Assembly (NCBI GenBank): GCA_002438685.1
Contig: DJQG01000157.1
Span: 5,248-24,155, forward strand
DNA length: 18,908 nucleotides
Origin: Ruminococcaceae bacterium UBA6392
GTDB taxonomy: Bacteria; Bacillota; Clostridia; Oscillospirales; Acutalibacteraceae
Reading direction: 5' to 3'
The notes under the pieces were generated by a model that had not been told where the DNA came from, did no database searches, and saw nothing but the letters and a program-made list of their open reading frames with translations. Each line of letters starts with the position of its first letter. The stretch's first letter is position 1. Of the stretch, positions 1 to 7,943 are shown one piece after another. The position numbers were made by a program, and so were the translations under genes.

Positions 1-453
1 CTCAAGTTCTACGATTCCGCAAACAAGAACAAGTACCTCGTTGACCAGGACGGACTGTGGTCGTCTGCCGCCGCAACAAACTATATGAGCACGGCTCTCG
101 CACAGTACACCGAGTCCAACAAGAATATGATCGAGCTCGTTATCGCGAACAACGATGAGATGGCGCTCGGCGCGATATCCGCTCTTCAGACCGCGGGCTA
201 CAACAAGGACGGCAAGACCGTTATCCCCGTGTTCGGCGTTGACGCAACAGATGCTGCAAAGTCGGCTATCAAGTCCGGCTCGATGATAGGCACTATCAAG
301 CAGGATGCCGAGGGTATGGCAACCGCTATAACCACCGTCATGAAGAATCTGCTCAACGGCACAAATGCGCTCGAAGGCATCGATTCCGCAAACACGGTCG
401 GCACTTGGAGAGTCAATATACCCTATTCTGCTTACACTTCTGAGAGCGAATAA
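1..453 (+). CDS. mglB: Sugar ABC transporter substrate-binding protein, C-terminal part (5' end outside window)
   Basis: The reading frame is open from the first base and ends in TAA at 451-453, so only the last 150 residues are present and the start and lipoprotein signal lie upstream. The visible part is the C-terminal lobe of a periplasmic-binding-protein type I fold: an IANNDEMALGAI stretch and a VIPVFGVDAT stretch match the sugar-contacting and hinge segments of galactose/glucose-binding proteins, followed by IGTIKQDAEGMA. In Gram-positive bacteria such proteins are lipid-anchored outside the membrane and deliver a monosaccharide to the permease. The mglA- and mglC-like genes directly downstream support this family. 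The exact sugar (galactose, glucose or another hexose) cannot be read from this fragment. Confidence 0.9.
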   Translation, partial: LKFYDSANKNKYLVDQDGLWSSAAATNYMSTALAQYTESNKNMIELVIANNDEMALGAISALQTAGYNKDGKTVIPVFGVDATDAAKSAIKSGSMIGTIKQDAEGMATAITTVMKNLLNGTNALEGIDSANTVGTWRVNIPYSAYTSESE

Positions 454-467
454 TCAAACGGTTTCAA

Positions 468-499
468 TTTACGGTTGGGGCGCATGCCCCAACCGTAAA
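468..499 (+). promoter_or_regulatory. Perfect intergenic hairpin between mglB and mglA
   Basis: Two exactly complementary 14-base arms (468-481 and 486-499) enclose a 4-base GCAT loop. The GC-rich stem starts 15 bases after the mglB stop and ends 27 bases before the mglA start. No T-run follows on either strand, so it is unlikely to be a simple intrinsic terminator. Such hairpins after binding-protein genes commonly protect the upstream mRNA from 3' decay, or partly block readthrough, so that more binding protein than ATPase is made. That role is inferred; the hairpin itself is seen directly. Confidence 0.75.
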
Positions 500-526
500 A
501 CTCAGATGCAGACAGGAGTGAAACAT

Positions 527-2056
527 ATGCAGACCAATATAAATAAGCAGGACTCCGATAAAGATGTATTGCTCAAAATGGTGGATATAGAAAAGTCGTT
601 CCCCGGCGTCAAGGCGCTCGACCATGCGCAGCTGACGGTCAGAAGGGGGACGGTGCACGCGCTTATGGGCGAAAACGGCGCGGGCAAGTCAACTCTTATG
701 AAATGCCTCTTCGGCGTTTACAGCAAGGACGGCGGACATATATATGTCGACGGCCAAGAGGTGAATTACAAAAACTCCAAGGAAGCCCTTGAAAACGGAG
801 TCGCGATGGTTCACCAGGAGCTCAACCAGGCTCTCAAACGCAATGTCATGGACAATATGTGGCTCGGAAGATTCCCGACTGTTTCAAAATTTATTCCGTT
901 TACAAGCGAAAAGAAAATGTATGACGAAACGGCGAGAATATTCAAAGAGCTTGAAATAAATGTTGATCCCAAAACAATAATGAGCACTATGCCGGTTTCG
1001 CAGAGACAGATGGTTGAGATCGCGAAAGCGGTTTCTTATAATTCAAAGATAATCGTCTTTGACGAACCCACATCATCGCTTACCGAGGAAGAGGCGGAGC
1101 ATCTGTTCCGCATAATCAATATGCTCCGCGACCGCGGATGCGCGATTATCTATATATCGCACAAAATGGAAGAGATACTGCGTATCAGCGACGAGGTCAC
1201 CATAATGTGCGACGGCAGATGGGTCGCGACGAAGCCTGCGAGCGAGCTTACCATGAACGAGATAATCAGACTCATGGTCGGACGCGAGCTGACGAACCGT
1301 TATCCGAAAAAGGATAACGAGATCGGCGATGTGCTGCTGAAAGTCGAAAATCTCGGCAGCGAATATACGAATCTCAGAGATGTGTCCTTCGAGGCAAACA
1401 GGGGAGAGATACTCGGTGTCGCCGGACTCGACGGGTCGGGCAGAACGGAGCTTCTTGAACAGATCTTCGGCATAACGACGCGCCGCTCCGGAAAGATTTT
1501 TCTTGACGGCAAGGAGGTAAAAAATAAAACTCCTCATGAGTCGATCAAAAACGGATTTGCGCTTCTGACCGAAGAAAGGCGCGCGACGGGAATCTTCGGT
1601 ATTCTCAATATAAGAGAGAATGCGACCGTTGCAAGCCTGAAAAAGTATATGACGGGTCCGTTCGTCAGCAAGAAGAAAATGAAGGTAACTACCGACAAGT
1701 ACATAAACTCCCTGAAAATAAAAACTCCCAGCCAGGAGACAAAGATAAGCTCTCTTTCGGGCGGCAATCAGCAGAAGGTCATTTTTGCAAGGTGGCTTCT
1801 GACCGATCCCACTGTGCTCCTGCTCGACGAGCCCACAAGAGGTATTGATGTCGGCGCGAAATATGAGATATATCAGCTTATTCTCGACCTCGCCAAGAAG
1901 GGAAAAACCGTTATCATGGTCTCCTCCGAAATGCCGGAGCTCTTAGGCGTCTGCGACAAGATACTCGTCATGTCGGGCGGCAGGCTCGCGGGCGAAGTGG
2001 ACGCCGGAACAACGAACCAGGAAGAAATAATGACCCTTGCGGCGAAATATGTCTAA
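527..2056 (+). CDS. mglA: Sugar ABC transporter ATP-binding protein, two ATPase domains (MglA-like)
   Basis: This 509-residue protein is the cytoplasmic ATPase that powers monosaccharide import through the MglC-like permease. It has two tandem ABC domains, as usual for the Mgl/Rbs/Xyl class, whose members are about 500 residues long. Domain 1 has Walker A GENGAGKST (about 48-56), a divergent signature VSQRQ (157-161) and Walker B IIVFDEP (175-181). Domain 2 has a degenerate P-loop GLDGSGRTE (300-308), lacking the lysine as is typical for this class, a proper signature LSGGNQQ (410-416) and Walker B LLLDEP (431-436). The frame is open further upstream to 365, but that part overlaps mglB. ATG 527 has an AGGAG (513-517) at good distance and gives the family's length. 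The mglC gene follows after 12 bases, so the two are co-transcribed. Confidence 0.95.
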   Translation: MQTNINKQDSDKDVLLKMVDIEKSFPGVKALDHAQLTVRRGTVHALMGENGAGKSTLMKCLFGVYSKDGGHIYVDGQEVNYKNSKEALENGVAMVHQELNQALKRNVMDNMWLGRFPTVSKFIPFTSEKKMYDETARIFKELEINVDPKTIMSTMPVSQRQMVEIAKAVSYNSKIIVFDEPTSSLTEEEAEHLFRIINMLRDRGCAIIYISHKMEEILRISDEVTIMCDGRWVATKPASELTMNEIIRLMVGRELTNRYPKKDNEIGDVLLKVENLGSEYTNLRDVSFEANRGEILGVAGLDGSGRTELLEQIFGITTRRSGKIFLDGKEVKNKTPHESIKNGFALLTEERRATGIFGILNIRENATVASLKKYMTGPFVSKKKMKVTTDKYINSLKIKTPSQETKISSLSGGNQQKVIFARWLLTDPTVLLLDEPTRGIDVGAKYEIYQLILDLAKKGKTVIMVSSEMPELLGVCDKILVMSGGRLAGEVDAGTTNQEEIMTLAAKYV

Positions 2057-2068
2057 GGAGGAATCATC

Positions 2069-3160
2069 ATGGCTGATACAAGTGCAAAAAAAATAAAGCG
2101 CTCGCGCGTTTCGGTCTGGCTCCAAAAATTCAAAGAGGCAGATCGCGGCGATAAAAAAAGACTTATGACGGATCTGCTGTTCAACAACGCAATGTATATA
2201 ATAATCGCGATTTCCGTGATTTTTATTGCGGTCAAGGTGCCGGCGTTCCTGAGCATTTCATCAATAGTGAACATAATCTCGCTCACGGCGGCAAAACTGC
2301 CGATCGCTTTGGGCATTGCGGGATGCATAGTGCTGACCGGTACCGATATTTCCGCCGGCCGCTGCGTCGGACTCACGGCTTGCGTCGCCGCGTCTTTGCT
2401 CCAGATGAGCGATTATGCGAACAAGATGTTCAAGGGTCTTGACACAATGCCGCTGATCGTCGTGCTCCTCGCGGTTATAGCCATAGGCGCGACAGTCGGT
2501 CTTGTGAACGGATTTTTCGTTGCCAAGTTCAAGCTTCATCCGTTTATAGTCACTCTTTCGACCCAGCTTATCGTTTTCGGTACGGTTCTTATGTATCTTA
2601 TGATAGGCGGAAACAACGGACAGACGCTCTCAGGTCTCGATCCGTCTTACACTAAGTTTATCACCGGCACGCTGTTCTCGATTGACGGCGTTGCGATCCC
2701 GAAATACGTTCTCTATTCAATCATTTTGACCGCTGTCATGTGGGTCGTCTGGAATAAGACGAAGTTCGGCAAAAATATGTTTGCAGTCGGCTCAAACGAA
2801 GAGGCGGCAAGAGTCTCGGGCGTAAATGTCTTTGTGACTATTCTCATTGTGTTTATTCTTGCAGGCGTTATGTACGGCATAACGGGATTCATCGAGGGTG
2901 CGCGTATCGCCTCCTGCTCCGCGAATACCGGACTCAACTATGAATGCGACGCCATCGCGGCCTGCGTTATAGGCGGCGTGTCGTTCGTCGGCGGCACAGG
3001 AAAGATAAGCGGAATAGTTGTCGGCGTTCTGCTTTTACAGATAATCTTTGCAGGACTCAACTTCCTCTCCGTGTCCGCCAATATGCTTTATATCATCAAG
3101 GGTATGATAATCCTTATTGCCTGCGCTATCGATATGCGTAAATATCTCGCGCGCAGATAA
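2069..3160 (+). CDS. mglC: Sugar ABC transporter permease (MglC-like)
   Basis: This 363-residue, multi-spanning inner membrane protein forms the channel of the monosaccharide importer. After a basic cytoplasmic N-terminus (about 35 residues) there is a series of hydrophobic segments. The C-terminal half closely matches MglC-type permeases: a WNKTKFGKNMFAVGSNEEAA stretch, ARVSGVNV, and the conserved DAIAACVIGGVSFVGGTG near residues 294-311, then IIKGMIILIACAIDMRKY. The start at 2069 has an ideal AAGGAGG (2055-2061) that overlaps the stop of the ATPase gene, which points to translational coupling. It completes the binding protein, ATPase and permease set; the class normally works as a permease homodimer with one two-domain ATPase chain. 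Confidence 0.95.
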   Translation: MADTSAKKIKRSRVSVWLQKFKEADRGDKKRLMTDLLFNNAMYIIIAISVIFIAVKVPAFLSISSIVNIISLTAAKLPIALGIAGCIVLTGTDISAGRCVGLTACVAASLLQMSDYANKMFKGLDTMPLIVVLLAVIAIGATVGLVNGFFVAKFKLHPFIVTLSTQLIVFGTVLMYLMIGGNNGQTLSGLDPSYTKFITGTLFSIDGVAIPKYVLYSIILTAVMWVVWNKTKFGKNMFAVGSNEEAARVSGVNVFVTILIVFILAGVMYGITGFIEGARIASCSANTGLNYECDAIAACVIGGVSFVGGTGKISGIVVGVLLLQIIFAGLNFLSVSANMLYIIKGMIILIACAIDMRKYLARR

Positions 3161-3190
3161 TGAATGCTGAAACCGAAAGGCTGTGAAACC

Positions 3191-3565
3191 ATGGATAACG
3201 AAAAAAGCACAATGGGTCTTACGACAGAAAGAAAGCCGGGAGGTCTCTACAGAAATGTCAAAATATCTGTAAAAACCGCCGACAGGCTTATACTCGTGGG
3301 TATTGTTGTTCTAATTGCCTGTGTCGTTTTTGCAATAAGCCATGCTGGTTTTACGGTAACTTTCGACACAAACGGCGGCTCTCAGATAGAGAATCAGAAG
3401 GTTATGCACGGTCAGCTTGTCAATGTTGAAAACGACCCCGTCAAAGAGGGCTATGTGTTCACCGGTTGGTATAGCGACAGGGACTGCACAAAAGCATTTG
3501 ACATCAGCAAGGATACGGTCAACGAAAGCATAACCCTCTATTCCGGCTGGGATAAGGCGGAGTGA
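3191..3565 (+). CDS. Small single-pass membrane protein with one InlB B-repeat (Flg_new type) domain
   Basis: The product has 124 residues from ATG 3191. An in-frame ATG at 3164 would add nine residues but has no ribosome binding site, whereas AAAGG at 3176-3180 precedes 3191. Residues 1-32 are polar and basic, 33-50 form one membrane helix, and about 54-120 form an InlB B-repeat (Listeria_Bacteroides repeat) domain: FTVTFDTNGGSQIENQKV, the GYVFTGWYSDRDCTKAFD signature, then ITLYSGW. Positive residues before the helix predict the repeat domain outside the cell. B-repeats usually sit in long secreted adhesins; a stand-alone copy on a membrane stub is less usual. It lies 30 bases after mglC and 22 bases before an aldo/keto reductase gene, all on one strand, so it probably belongs to the sugar operon. 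Function unknown; a cell-surface accessory or glycan-contacting role is only a guess. Confidence 0.8.
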   Translation: MDNEKSTMGLTTERKPGGLYRNVKISVKTADRLILVGIVVLIACVVFAISHAGFTVTFDTNGGSQIENQKVMHGQLVNVENDPVKEGYVFTGWYSDRDCTKAFDISKDTVNESITLYSGWDKAE

Positions 3566-3587
3566 CACGGTATATAGGAGAATCAAT

Positions 3588-4583
3588 ATGTATGTTGCAA
3601 ACGAAAAAAGATACGACAAGATGCAATATAACCGCCTTGGAAAAAGCGGTCTGAAGCTGCCGGCTGTGTCGCTCGGATTTTGGCATAACTTCGGCGATAA
3701 CGCGCAGTATTCAAACATGAAAGAACTCTGCTTCACCGCATTCGACAACGGCATTACGCATTTCGATCTGGCAAATAATTACGGACCGGTGCCAGGCAGC
3801 GCGGAAGAGAATTTCGGCAAAATTTTTGCCAACGAGATGAGGGCATACCGCGATGAAATGATAATCAGCACGAAGGCGGGCTATGAGATGTGGCCGGGAC
3901 CCTACGGATGTCGGAACGGAAGCCGCAAATATCTTCTCGCGAGCCTTGATCAGAGCCTCAAACGCATGGGGCTTGAATATGTTGATATTTTCTATCACCA
4001 CTGCCTCGATCCCGAGACTCCGCTCGAAGAGACGATGGGCGCGCTCGCGCAGGCGGTTCGCAGCGGAAAGGCTCTCTATGCGGGAGTGTCCAATTATGAC
4101 GGCGAAAACCTCGAAAAGGCGTGCAGCATTCTCGAAGACCTCAAATGCCCGTTTGTGATAAATCAAAACAGGTATTCGATATTTGACAGAACAATCGAGA
4201 ACAACGGCCTGAAAAGCACCGCCGCAAGGCTGAACAAGGGCATTATCGCCTTCAGTCCGCTCGCGCAAGGGCTGCTGACCGACAGATACCTAAACGGCAT
4301 TCCGAGCGACAGCAGGGTTATGACCGACGGCAGATTCCTCTCCGTCAACGCGATAACCGAAGCGAAGCTCAAAAAAGTCCGCGCGCTTTCTGAAATTGCA
4401 AAGGAGAGAAACCAGACCCTCGCAGAAATGGCACTTGCATGGGTGCTGAAAGACGGAATTGTCAACTCCGTTCTGATAGGCGCGTCAAAGCCGTCGCAAA
4501 TCATCGATAATATAAAAGCAATCGAAAACACATCTTTTACGAGCGACGAGCTCGAACGAATAGACAAAATCAGTCTGACCTGA
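3588..4583 (+). CDS. Aldo/keto reductase, YghZ/Gpr (AKR14)-like
   Basis: This 331-residue cytoplasmic NAD(P)H-dependent oxidoreductase is close in pattern to E. coli YghZ (L-glyceraldehyde-3-phosphate reductase) and the Kv-beta-like branch. The TIM-barrel start is YNRLGKSGLKLPAVSLGFWH. The catalytic tetrad is visible: Asp60 and Tyr65 in HFDLANNYG, Lys96 in ISTKAGYEMWPGPYG, and His138 in DIFYHHCLDP. The cofactor end is marked by FSPLAQGLL and VLIGASKPSQI. TATAGGAG (3573-3580) precedes ATG 3588. It is the last gene of the + strand run that begins with mgl and is followed by a terminator-like hairpin. Activity on aldehydes or methylglyoxal-related compounds arising from sugar breakdown would fit the family, but the true substrate cannot be told from sequence. 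Confidence 0.92.
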   Translation: MYVANEKRYDKMQYNRLGKSGLKLPAVSLGFWHNFGDNAQYSNMKELCFTAFDNGITHFDLANNYGPVPGSAEENFGKIFANEMRAYRDEMIISTKAGYEMWPGPYGCRNGSRKYLLASLDQSLKRMGLEYVDIFYHHCLDPETPLEETMGALAQAVRSGKALYAGVSNYDGENLEKACSILEDLKCPFVINQNRYSIFDRTIENNGLKSTAARLNKGIIAFSPLAQGLLTDRYLNGIPSDSRVMTDGRFLSVNAITEAKLKKVRALSEIAKERNQTLAEMALAWVLKDGIVNSVLIGASKPSQIIDNIKAIENTSFTSDELERIDKISLT

Positions 4584-4614
4584 TCTTTTCTGTAATCCCC
4601 CATAAATGTGAATT

Positions 4615-4660
4615 GCACCCCGTTTGTCAAGCTGCAATGCCTGATAAACGGGGTGCGGTT
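4615..4660 (+). terminator. Likely terminator after the aldo/keto reductase gene
   Basis: Arms 4615-4628 and 4643-4656 pair over 14 positions with one G-T wobble, enclose a 14-base loop, and are followed by GGTTTTGG. The GC-rich stem lies 31 bases after the stop of the aldo/keto reductase gene. The T-run is short, so strength is uncertain. The remaining bases up to 4824 hold no convincing gene or site; that stretch is an unexplained spacer between convergent genes. Confidence 0.6.
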
Positions 4661-4824
4661 TTGGTAAATGAAAGAGCTGCCTGCGGTCTGAGTGGGAAAG
4701 CCTACCAAAATTGAGGGAAGAGGTGCGGCAAAAATTCGTGGTGTGGATAAAAACTGAATAAGCTTTCTGTATATTGTCAAAAGATGTCGAGAAGATTAGA
4801 TATAATCCGAAGACACGTAAAAGC

Positions 4825-7557
4825 TCATGAAATACTGTCTAATTTTTGCCTCAGCAGTTCTTTCTCATTGCAGCCGTTTGTTGCGAATCTGATATAAGGT
4901 ATTCCATATTTGTCGAGAATTGAATTCTTCATTCGGTCGCGCTCGGCTTGCCGTGTGCCTGATTTGTGGAATGAATATCCGTCAACTTCTATTGCGAGCA
5001 AAGGCTTTTTTGATATTTTGTTAAAAATCAGAAAATCAAGATGCGTTGAGCTGTTCATCGCATACCGGCATTTCTCATCGCTTAGAAGATGCGGATCTCT
5101 TATAATCATATTTAACGGCTGGTGACAAATGACATCAAGGTCATTTCTTCCGCTTTCGTTCAGAACCTCGGTTATGAGTGCGTACATAAGATTTTCCGAA
5201 TCGTATGCGGAGACCCTTTTGTGTTTCTTTAGATAGTCCTGCCTTGCCTGAGTGTACTGACTGTAGAGATAATCGAACACCGAATATAATGCGCTGTCTG
5301 TAACGGTACAATTCTGATATTCGATGTAGTCGACAAGGTCGCGTATATTCTGCTTGTCTGTCTGCTCATTGCCGGATGTTATCAGTATGAGCCGCTTCTT
5401 GGCTCGCGATATCGCAACATTGAGAAGATATGGGTCATCTGTGAAATCAGATATCCTATCATCGACGGTTGTCATTATTATTGTATCTTTTTCGCGTCCC
5501 TGAAACTTGTGAACAGTGGCTGCCACTATGCCATTGTCCGGGAGCTGTCTCTTTATTTCGTTAACTTGATTGTTATACGGTGCAATAATTCCTGTGCTGT
5601 CGGGGGCGGACTCTATTTTAGGCAATACCTCTTTTGTAAGAATATCAATCTGGCGTTGGTTCATGTGTTCTCGCGAATGGTTGCCGATTGAAGTTTTGAT
5701 AACAGACAGAACATTAGATTCACCGCAATCTTTCGTCATAATTATAAGATTGCCGTTATAGAACTTTTGATTGCAGAAATTTATAATTTTCGGGTGACAC
5801 CTGTAATGCTCTCGGAGGAGTGTTCTTGGAGCATTGGGAATAATCTTGCATAACGAAGAAAGAAAACTGTTTTCTGCAAAGTTATAGCCCTGCGGGAGCT
5901 CAAAAGATTTAAAAATAGCATTGGCGATTTTTCGGTCTTCGTCAGTTATAACATTCGGCAACTGCTTGGAGTCTCCCACTATTACCGCGTGCTTAGCATT
6001 TGAGAGAGCCAACGCCCCGGTTGGAATATCAACCTGAGAGGCTTCGTCCATTATCGCATAGTCAAATTTAGCCCTAGAGTATAAACTGCTTCGCGATGAA
6101 AATGTGGTGCTGAGTATCACAGGATATTCAGCTTGAAATTCGTAAGGCTTTTTCCAGAAATCCTCTCCGACAAAAATTGGGCGGCTTTCATTTTTTGAAT
6201 ATTTAATATACAATCGGTGCTTTAGATACTGCATCGACTTTGTCTGCATATCATTCAGAAGCTGCTGTGCGTTTATATTTTTCAGAGAGTTTTCAATAGA
6301 GTTGATTCTTCTTTGCAGTTCTTCTTCTTTGGCTCTGTAAAAAAGGGCATGGAGAGCCGATATTATATGCTCGGGCTTGTTTTTATAAAAATCCCACTTG
6401 CACATACCAAATCTGAATCTGCTTCTCAGCTTGAAAAGCAGCGGGATTTTTTTGCCGTTGTCGGCATATCGCTGACACACTTCCCAAAGCTTGAGAATAT
6501 CGGAGGATTTGACCGTTCTGCGCATCATTATCTTTGAACGATCCGGCAAATCGGTTTCTGTGATATATTGTTCAAAGTGGCATTGTTCGGTGATGATTTG
6601 GCTGAGCTCCTGCCTTGCCTCGGCGAGGTCTGACTGCATCTCAAACACGTTTTGGAGCTGTTCGGAGAGCTTGCCGATTCCTTCGATGAACTCCGGATGT
6701 TCTGCTTCGAAGGAAAACCATCCGCTGAAATCGGGATATGAATCTGTTTGGGATGTCAAGAACTTGGTCTTGTTAGATGATTTGCCGAGTGAAGCGATAA
6801 TAAATTCAAGCCCGTATTCCGAAAACTTTTCGTATATATTCTGTATCGCAGAATTGTTGTTAGACACGACCTGCACAGTTTTGCCCGAAATGAGAATGTT
6901 TGCGATGATATTCAGTATCGTTTGCGTTTTTCCGGTTCCCGGAGGTCCTTCGATAACACTGAGCTTGTTTTCTAACGCATTCTTTACGGCTTTGAACTGA
7001 CTCGCATTGCAGCCGAACGGGAAAATAAGATGCGTCGGCTTTGCTAAAGCGGCAGTGTAAAGAGCAGGATTCAAGTAAGCTGCCAGTGCCGATGTTTCGT
7101 CGATGAAATCTATTCCGGCATACTGCATCGGCAAAAGTTTTTCTCCGGTTTCTGCTTTCAACTTACAGAGTTCTGCCGACCTTTTAAGATAGTCAAAGAC
7201 GTTTTTGGCAGTCTTATCATCAAGAACGGACTTTTCTATTTGCAAATCATCTTCCTTGTAACCACGCGCAGAGCCGTTCTCAAAGCAAATGTGCCAATAA
7301 TGCTGATTTATATCAGTAAAAACATATATGGCGCGTATGCCCCAAAGTAAGGTTCCGTTGTGTGATATGCGATAATTCAGCGGATCCAGAACCACGGGGT
7401 CTTTCAGCCAATGAATATTTTCCGGGTTATATGAATATGTTTTTTGATTCTTGAAGGTTACTTCCTGCTTTTGGGTTATGGCGTTGTATTTCAGCTCGGT
7501 AATGTCTTCGGTAATTATCCGACCGTTGGCGATTATCATATTTTTATTTGAGTTCAC
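4825..7557 (-). CDS. SF1 (DNA2/NAM7-like, AAA_11/AAA_12) helicase fused to a DUF2726/Vsr-like nuclease domain
   Basis: About 910 residues, no membrane segment. Helicase motifs, numbered from the GTG start: Walker A EGPPGTGKTQT (near 203-213), Walker B YAIMDEASQ (501-509), motif III VGDSKQLP (527-534), HYRCHPKIINFCNQ (584-597), IAPYNNQ (658-664), ATVHKFQGREKDTI (680-693) and LNVAISRAKKRL (712-723). A helical insert of over 200 residues separates Walker A from Walker B. The last ~130 residues form a DUF2726/Vsr-like PD-(D/E)XK domain: HLDFLIF (Asp841), LLAIEVDGYSFH (Glu857, Asp859), then a basic helix and YGIPYIRFAT. The frame is open to TTG 7578 and ATG 7575, but GTG 7557 alone has an AGGTGG 8 bases upstream, and the promoter -10 lies too near 7575. 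It is lone, more AT-rich than its neighbours, and next to a tRNA gene. Such helicase-nuclease fusions are often anti-phage proteins; that role is inferred. Confidence 0.88.
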   Translation of the reverse strand: MNSNKNMIIANGRIITEDITELKYNAITQKQEVTFKNQKTYSYNPENIHWLKDPVVLDPLNYRISHNGTLLWGIRAIYVFTDINQHYWHICFENGSARGYKEDDLQIEKSVLDDKTAKNVFDYLKRSAELCKLKAETGEKLLPMQYAGIDFIDETSALAAYLNPALYTAALAKPTHLIFPFGCNASQFKAVKNALENKLSVIEGPPGTGKTQTILNIIANILISGKTVQVVSNNNSAIQNIYEKFSEYGLEFIIASLGKSSNKTKFLTSQTDSYPDFSGWFSFEAEHPEFIEGIGKLSEQLQNVFEMQSDLAEARQELSQIITEQCHFEQYITETDLPDRSKIMMRRTVKSSDILKLWEVCQRYADNGKKIPLLFKLRSRFRFGMCKWDFYKNKPEHIISALHALFYRAKEEELQRRINSIENSLKNINAQQLLNDMQTKSMQYLKHRLYIKYSKNESRPIFVGEDFWKKPYEFQAEYPVILSTTFSSRSSLYSRAKFDYAIMDEASQVDIPTGALALSNAKHAVIVGDSKQLPNVITDEDRKIANAIFKSFELPQGYNFAENSFLSSLCKIIPNAPRTLLREHYRCHPKIINFCNQKFYNGNLIIMTKDCGESNVLSVIKTSIGNHSREHMNQRQIDILTKEVLPKIESAPDSTGIIAPYNNQVNEIKRQLPDNGIVAATVHKFQGREKDTIIMTTVDDRISDFTDDPYLLNVAISRAKKRLILITSGNEQTDKQNIRDLVDYIEYQNCTVTDSALYSVFDYLYSQYTQARQDYLKKHKRVSAYDSENLMYALITEVLNESGRNDLDVICHQPLNMIIRDPHLLSDEKCRYAMNSSTHLDFLIFNKISKKPLLAIEVDGYSFHKSGTRQAERDRMKNSILDKYGIPYIRFATNGCNEKELLRQKLDSIS

Positions 7558-7591
7558 GCGTTTCACCACCTGCATCAATGTCTGTGAAACA

Positions 7592-7597
7592 ATTATA
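7592..7597 (-). promoter_or_regulatory. -10 box (TATAAT) of the helicase-nuclease gene
   Basis: A perfect TATAAT reads on the - strand at 7597-7592, placing the transcription start near 7585. That leaves about 28 bases of leader before GTG 7557, enough to hold the AGGTGG site at 7571-7566, but only about 10 bases before ATG 7575. This argues for the internal GTG start. The -35 region (about 7615-7620) is poor. Confidence 0.5.
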
Positions 7598-7640
7598 CAT
7601 CAATCTTGCCTGATTTGAAATAACTTTTATTGACAAAATA

Positions 7641-7671
7641 AAAAAGCCCTCACGCTTGAAACGTGAAAGCT
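7641..7671 (-). terminator. Intrinsic terminator of tRNA-Ser
   Basis: On the - strand, arms 7671-7662 and 7654-7645 form a 10-bp stem with two G-T wobbles and a 7-base loop, followed by a T-run (7645-7641) and further T-rich sequence. It begins 7 bases after the tRNA 3' CCA. Confidence 0.85.
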
Positions 7672-7677
7672 TTTCGC

Positions 7678-7768
7678 TGGCGGACAGGGTGGGATTCGAA
7701 CCCACGAGCCGCTTGCGCGACTACCTGATTTCGAGTCAGGGCCGTTATGACCACTTCGATACCTGTCC
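7678..7768 (-). tRNA. tRNA-Ser, anticodon CGA (decodes UCG)
   Basis: On the - strand the acceptor arms GGACAGG (7768-7762) and CCTGTCC (7688-7682) pair perfectly, followed by discriminator G and an encoded CCA (7680-7678). The anticodon stem CCTGA/TCAGG encloses loop CTCGAAA, giving anticodon CGA. A long variable arm with a GC-rich stem (GTCGCGC...) follows, as expected for a class II serine tRNA, then a T-arm with GGGTTCGAATCCC. Total length is 91 with CCA. Confidence 0.97.
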
Positions 7769-7788
7769 GTATTTTTAACGGCTATGAT

Positions 7789-7817
7789 ATTTTAGCAAAT
7801 GTGCCGGGCTTTGTCAA
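7789..7817 (-). promoter_or_regulatory. Promoter of tRNA-Ser
   Basis: On the - strand, a perfect -35 TTGACA (7817-7812) and TAAAAT (7794-7789) are separated by 17 bases, with the -10 ending 20 bases before the mature tRNA 5' end. This is a near-consensus sigma-A promoter, as expected for a stable RNA gene. Confidence 0.85.
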
Positions 7818-7903
7818 GCGGATTTGCAATTTGCCGTGAATTTTATTTGCGCATTTGCGGTATGATGTGTGCGGTGCGGCTGTGATGTGCTGCGATGAAA
7901 TGA

Positions 7904-7927
7904 CCCCACCCGATTTTGCGGGTGGGG
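7904..7927 (-). terminator. Hairpin terminator after the alpha-mannosidase gene
   Basis: Two perfect 9-base arms (7904-7912 and 7919-7927), all G/C but one pair, enclose a 6-base loop, starting 16 bases after the stop of the mannosidase gene on the - strand. The following - strand sequence (TCATTTC) is only weakly T-rich, so it may stabilise the mRNA end as much as terminate. The bases 7770-7900 hold only the tRNA promoter. Confidence 0.65.
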
Positions 7928-7943
7928 CTTTGTGCTGTGAATT

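Noticed and set aside
468..499. Hairpin after mglB read as an intrinsic terminator
   Set aside because: No T-run follows on either strand, and mglA is clearly co-oriented right behind it.
4163..4780. - strand open frame overlapping the aldo/keto reductase gene and the following spacer
   Set aside because: Most of it is antisense to the reductase; the remainder crosses the terminator hairpin and has no ribosome binding site or recognisable domain.
4584..7768. Helicase gene as a tRNA-integrated island with att repeats
   Set aside because: No copy of the tRNA-Ser 3' end was found at the far side (4584-4824), and there is no integrase; the tRNA neighbourhood alone is not enough.
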